This document shows, one piece after another, positions 62,807-64,000 of a stretch of 64,000 nucleotides of DNA. Source of the stretch: Parapusillimonas granuli. Its GTDB lineage: Bacteria > Pseudomonadota > Gammaproteobacteria > Burkholderiales > Burkholderiaceae_B. The stretch's first letter is position 1; every line of letters begins with the position of its first letter. A program made the position numbers and the translations under genes. The notes under the pieces were generated by a model. It was not told the origin of the DNA, did no database searches, and saw nothing but the letters and a program-made list of their open reading frames with translations. Where the stretch lies: contig NZ_JACCEM010000003.1 in NCBI RefSeq assembly GCF_013416525.1, forward strand, positions 372,001 to 436,000, read 5' to 3'.

Positions 62807-62852
62807 GCCCGCCTTGAAGCGGGCTGACGCCCTATGGCTGCTGCGGGTTTTT
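62807..62852 (+). terminator. Candidate terminator after the PRC-barrel gene
   Basis: Arms GCCCGC (62807-62812) and GCGGGC (62819-62824) around a 6-base loop, 8 bases after the stop. A second GCGGG at 62843-62847, which can also pair with CCCGC, runs directly into TTTTT (62848-62852). Confidence 0.45.
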
Positions 62853-62866
62853 CACTATTCGCATCT

Positions 62867-62890
62867 TTAGCGCGCCGTTCGGCGCGCTAA
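62867..62890. terminator. Strong hairpin TTAGCGCGCC-GTTC-GGCGCGCTAA
   Basis: Perfect 10-bp arms (62867-62876 and 62881-62890) with a 4-base loop. No long T-run follows, so it could be a bidirectional terminator or an RNA-stabilising structure between the PRC-barrel and decarboxylase genes. Confidence 0.5.
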
Positions 62891-62970
62891 CTATTTAGTC
62901 CATGGCATGGCGTAATGGCATGCCGCTATGATTTGTCTCTGCTTGAAAGCCGCTCCTTACCTTTTTCCTT

Positions 62971-62995
62971 ATTTTGATATAACATACATCAAAAT
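62971..62995. promoter_or_regulatory. Inverted repeat ATTTTGAT-N9-ATCAAAAT before the decarboxylase gene
   Basis: Perfect 8-bp arms (62971-62978 and 62988-62995), ending 15 bases before the ATG and touching the ribosome site AGGAG. A protein bound here would block transcription or translation start. The core TTGAT...ATCAA resembles FNR half-sites, but the 9-base spacing is not that of FNR (4). Confidence 0.5.
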
Positions 62996-63010
62996 TATAG
63001 GAGTGAGACA

Positions 63011-64000
63011 ATGGCGGATTTCCCCGTACGCGGTCTTTCAAGGCAACATATCGACCGCGCGTTGGACGCATTTGCGGCGCAAGACAAGAATTGGCGGGCG
63101 GGCCGTGTTCCGCTGTATGTATTCCGTGGCGATCACGATGCCTACGAGATAGGCAGGGACGCGTTCTTCAGATATTTTTCCGAGAATGCCCTTGGAGCCA
63201 ATCGCGCCTTCTCCAGTGTGAAAGCCATGCAGGAGGAAGTCCTGGAAATGTGTCTTTCGCTGCTGAACGGAAGCGCCGACATGGCGGGCATATTCACTTG
63301 CGGCGGCACTGAAAGCATCTTCCTGGCCGTGCGCGCCGCACGCTCCGAAGCTCGGCTCAAGCGCGGCCTGCCGAAAGGGCGCGGAAACATCGTTCTTCCC
63401 ATCACGGCCCATCCGGCCTTTGCCAAGGCCGCCGAAACAATGGATCTAGTCGAACGACGCGTCCCCGTGCTGGAAGACGGGCGTGCGGATGTCCGAGCGA
63501 TGGCCGACGCCTTGGACGAAGAGACGGTCATGCTCGTGGGGTCCGCGCCATGCTTTCCATATGGTGTGATCGATCCGATACGTGAATTGGGAGAATTGGC
63601 GCAGGGCAGCGGGGTTTGGCTCCATACCGATGCATGTGTCGGCGGCTACCTCGCTCCGTTTGCGCGCGACGTGGGCTATGTCATTCCGGACTTCGACCTT
63701 TCGGTGCCAGGCGTCGCCTCGTTGTCGGCAGACCTTCATAAATATGGATTCTGCCCGAAGCCGGCGTCCACCGTGTTCTTTTCGAACTCCGAACGCGCCG
63801 GACTTGCCGGGTTCGACCTGGATGTATGGCCATCTGGACGGTTTGTCACTCCTACATTAGTGGGTACGCGTCCGGCCGGCGGCGTGGCTGGCGCGTGGGC
63901 GACGCTCAACTTCCTGGGCGCCGAGGGATACCGGCGCATTGCCCAACGCATCATGGCCATGCGGGACGCCTACGTCGAGGGTATAGAAGCCATATCGGGT
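63011..64000 (+). CDS. PLP-dependent decarboxylase/lyase, sphingosine-1-phosphate lyase-like (5' part)
   Basis: The frame is open from ATG 63011 to the window edge (330 codons, 3' end missing). AGGAG lies 7 to 9 bases before the ATG. GGTESIFLA (98-106) binds the cofactor phosphate, HTDACVGGYLAPFA has Asp207 under the pyridine ring, and VASLSADLHKYGF gives Schiff-base Lys244. The VDACLGG and HKYGF arrangement is closer to sphingosine-1-phosphate lyases than to glutamate or tyrosine decarboxylases. Family members cleave phosphorylated sphingoid bases or decarboxylate amino acids. The substrate here is unknown. Confidence 0.87.
   Translation, partial: MADFPVRGLSRQHIDRALDAFAAQDKNWRAGRVPLYVFRGDHDAYEIGRDAFFRYFSENALGANRAFSSVKAMQEEVLEMCLSLLNGSADMAGIFTCGGTESIFLAVRAARSEARLKRGLPKGRGNIVLPITAHPAFAKAAETMDLVERRVPVLEDGRADVRAMADALDEETVMLVGSAPCFPYGVIDPIRELGELAQGSGVWLHTDACVGGYLAPFARDVGYVIPDFDLSVPGVASLSADLHKYGFCPKPASTVFFSNSERAGLAGFDLDVWPSGRFVTPTLVGTRPAGGVAGAWATLNFLGAEGYRRIAQRIMAMRDAYVEGIEAISG

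Noticed and set aside
62971-62995. FNR-type site before the decarboxylase gene
   Set aside because: Half-sites TTGAT and ATCAA are present, but the spacing is 9 bases, not the 4 required for FNR.

Overview
The window is about 64 kb of GC-rich (roughly 65 percent) DNA with no rRNA, phage, transposase or CRISPR sequence. Codon use, the very high number of TctC/Bug-type periplasmic receptors (six here, none with a TctA/TctB membrane partner) and the dense mix of small transport-plus-catabolism operons, each with its own regulator, point to a betaproteobacterium of the Alcaligenaceae (Bordetella/Achromobacter-like). This assignment is inference from gene content, not from a marker gene.

Layout. 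1-4063: tail of a probable receptor gene, a sulfonate/taurine-type ABC transporter with a co-transcribed MmgE/PrpD protein, and a spermidine-synthase-like enzyme. 4098-17610: a large amide/peptide module made of an omega-amino acid aminotransferase, a GntR regulator with two winged helices, an Ntn-type C45 acyltransferase/amidohydrolase, a complete oligopeptide ABC transporter whose two ATPases are fused, an RpiR regulator, a second class III aminotransferase, a Bug receptor and an M81 (MlrC-type) metallopeptidase. 17629-21597: a SYLF lipoprotein, a small DUF1488-like protein, a hybrid PAS histidine kinase and an MscS channel. 21728-28273: IclR regulator, Bug receptor, gamma-glutamyltransferase-like enzyme, aminotransferase and a thiamine-diphosphate enzyme. 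28343-31246: a divergent pair for lysine/2-aminoadipate breakdown (aminotransferase and AmaB-type dehydrogenase). 31348-38622: three Bug receptors, an enolase-superfamily protein with an odd active site, two LysR regulators and an esterase-713-type hydrolase. 38656-45348: a TrmB-like regulator facing a branched-chain-type ABC transporter that ends in a nitrilase gene.

45382-54521 (minus strand) is one selenium locus: fdnG-fdnH-fdnI-fdhE-selA-selB followed by selC. The catalytic subunit is a selenoprotein: an in-frame UGA at 53931-53933 is followed by a bacterial SECIS hairpin with the bulged U at position 17, so the gene looks like two open frames but is one 1025-residue protein. The formate dehydrogenase and three of the four genes needed to make selenocysteine (selA, selB, selC; no selD seen) are therefore together.

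54802-64000: arfB ribosome rescue factor, an LprI/DUF1311 protein, a DUF1428 protein, a LysR-controlled operon (NodB-type deacetylase/imidase, alpha/beta hydrolase, amidase, Bug receptor) that resembles a cyclic imide or amide pathway, a PRC-barrel protein and the start of a sphingosine-1-phosphate-lyase-like decarboxylase running off the right edge. Several intergenic regions hold clear inverted repeats next to the regulator genes; the best is a 22-bp perfect palindrome at 39685-39706.
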